Shown here: positions 10,253-10,385 of the stretch, in pieces
How the letters are laid out: the number at the start of each line of letters is the position of its first letter
Numbering within the stretch: the first letter of the stretch is position 1
Assembly: GCA_031362725.1 (NCBI GenBank)
Contig: JANLTC010000299.1
Coordinates: forward strand, 1 to 10,385
Direction of reading: 5' to 3'
Length of the DNA: 10,385 nucleotides
DNA from: PR03 sp031362725
Lineage (GTDB): Bacteria > Myxococcota_A > UBA9160 > PR03
Notes under the pieces: model-generated
The model's database searches: none
Told to the model about the DNA's origin: nothing
Seen by the model: only the letters and a program-made list of their open reading frames with translations
Translations under genes and position numbers: made by a program

Positions 10253-10260
10253 TCCTCTCC
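10253..10260 (-). promoter_or_regulatory. Ribosome binding site favouring the adaptor start at 10246
   Basis: The - strand reads GGAGAGGA at 10260-10253, six bases before ATG 10246. A competing GAGGTG (about 10281-10276) precedes ATG 10270, so the choice of start is not final. Confidence 0.5.
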
Positions 10261-10266
10261 GGCTCT

Positions 10267-10385
10267 TCATCGCAGCACCTCGACGGAGCCGCCGACGAGG
10301 CGCTCCGCGCTGATGCGGGCTTCGTGGTATTCGCCGAGCTGGTGCAGCATCCGGTCGACGGTCTCGAACTCGGTGCGCCACGCGG
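10267..10385 (-). CDS. C-terminal end of probable outer-membrane efflux channel (CzcC/TolC-like), partial
   Basis: Only the last 38 or so codons are inside the window, ending at TGA 10269-10267, which overlaps an ATG at 10270-10268 as ATGA. The visible tail includes VDRMLHQLGEYHEARISAER followed by LVGGSVEVLR. An amphipathic helix with an EYHEAR-SAERLVGG ending resembles the last helix of CzcC-type outer-membrane factors, which often end with a similar AR-x-ELERAVGG pattern. The position immediately upstream of a CzcB-CzcA pair is where the channel gene czcC usually lies. The piece is too short to prove the family; the assignment rests mainly on context. Confidence 0.5.
   Translation of the reverse strand, partial: AWRTEFETVDRMLHQLGEYHEARISAERLVGGSVEVLR

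Overview
The window is a gene-dense, very GC-rich stretch (roughly two thirds G+C by eye), with GTG and TTG starts and almost no intergenic DNA. This fits a high-GC Gram-negative bacterium: a CzcCBA-type tripartite efflux pump implies an outer membrane. A myxobacterial/deltaproteobacterial or other proteobacterial-like origin is plausible, but no marker gene fixes the taxon. No rRNA, tRNA, CRISPR array or mobile element was seen, and no gap exceeds 80 bases.

Layout. On the + strand, 1-1020 holds a gene for a protein with the isocitrate/isopropylmalate dehydrogenase (beta-decarboxylating dehydrogenase) fold whose catalytic signatures have been lost; it is probably cut by the left edge. A 75-base spacer follows, then a TerC-family membrane protein (1096-2130). 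The TerC ribosome binding site and TTG start are buried in a near-perfect long hairpin, with the start codon exactly in a 3-base bulge. From 2127 rightward everything is on the - strand. In transcription order (right to left) these are the 3' end of a probable outer-membrane efflux channel (10267-10385), a periplasmic lipoprotein adaptor (CzcB-like, 8981-10246), a heavy-metal RND pump of CzcA type (5840-8965), phosphoenolpyruvate carboxylase (3054-5795) and a di-iron sterol-desaturase/fatty-acid-hydroxylase family protein (2127-3044). The gaps are 20, 15, 44 and 9 bases, so co-transcription of all five is possible. terC and the desaturase gene converge and share one CTAG palindrome as both stop codons.

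How the genes fit together. The three right-hand genes form a divalent metal efflux system (Zn/Co/Cd/Ni by family signature). TerC relatives such as Alx, YkoY and YceF also handle divalent metal, mainly Mn, so metal homeostasis is a theme at both ends of the convergent block. PEP carboxylase makes oxaloacetate and needs Mg or Mn; its position directly behind a metal pump may be accidental. The desaturase-family protein would act on membrane lipid and has no evident functional link. The two observations most worth following up are the dehydrogenase-fold pseudoenzyme and the hairpin over the TerC start. A third is an Asp-to-Asn change at a metal-ligand position in an otherwise complete PEP carboxylase. 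I did not find convincing evidence for a wholly new multi-gene system.
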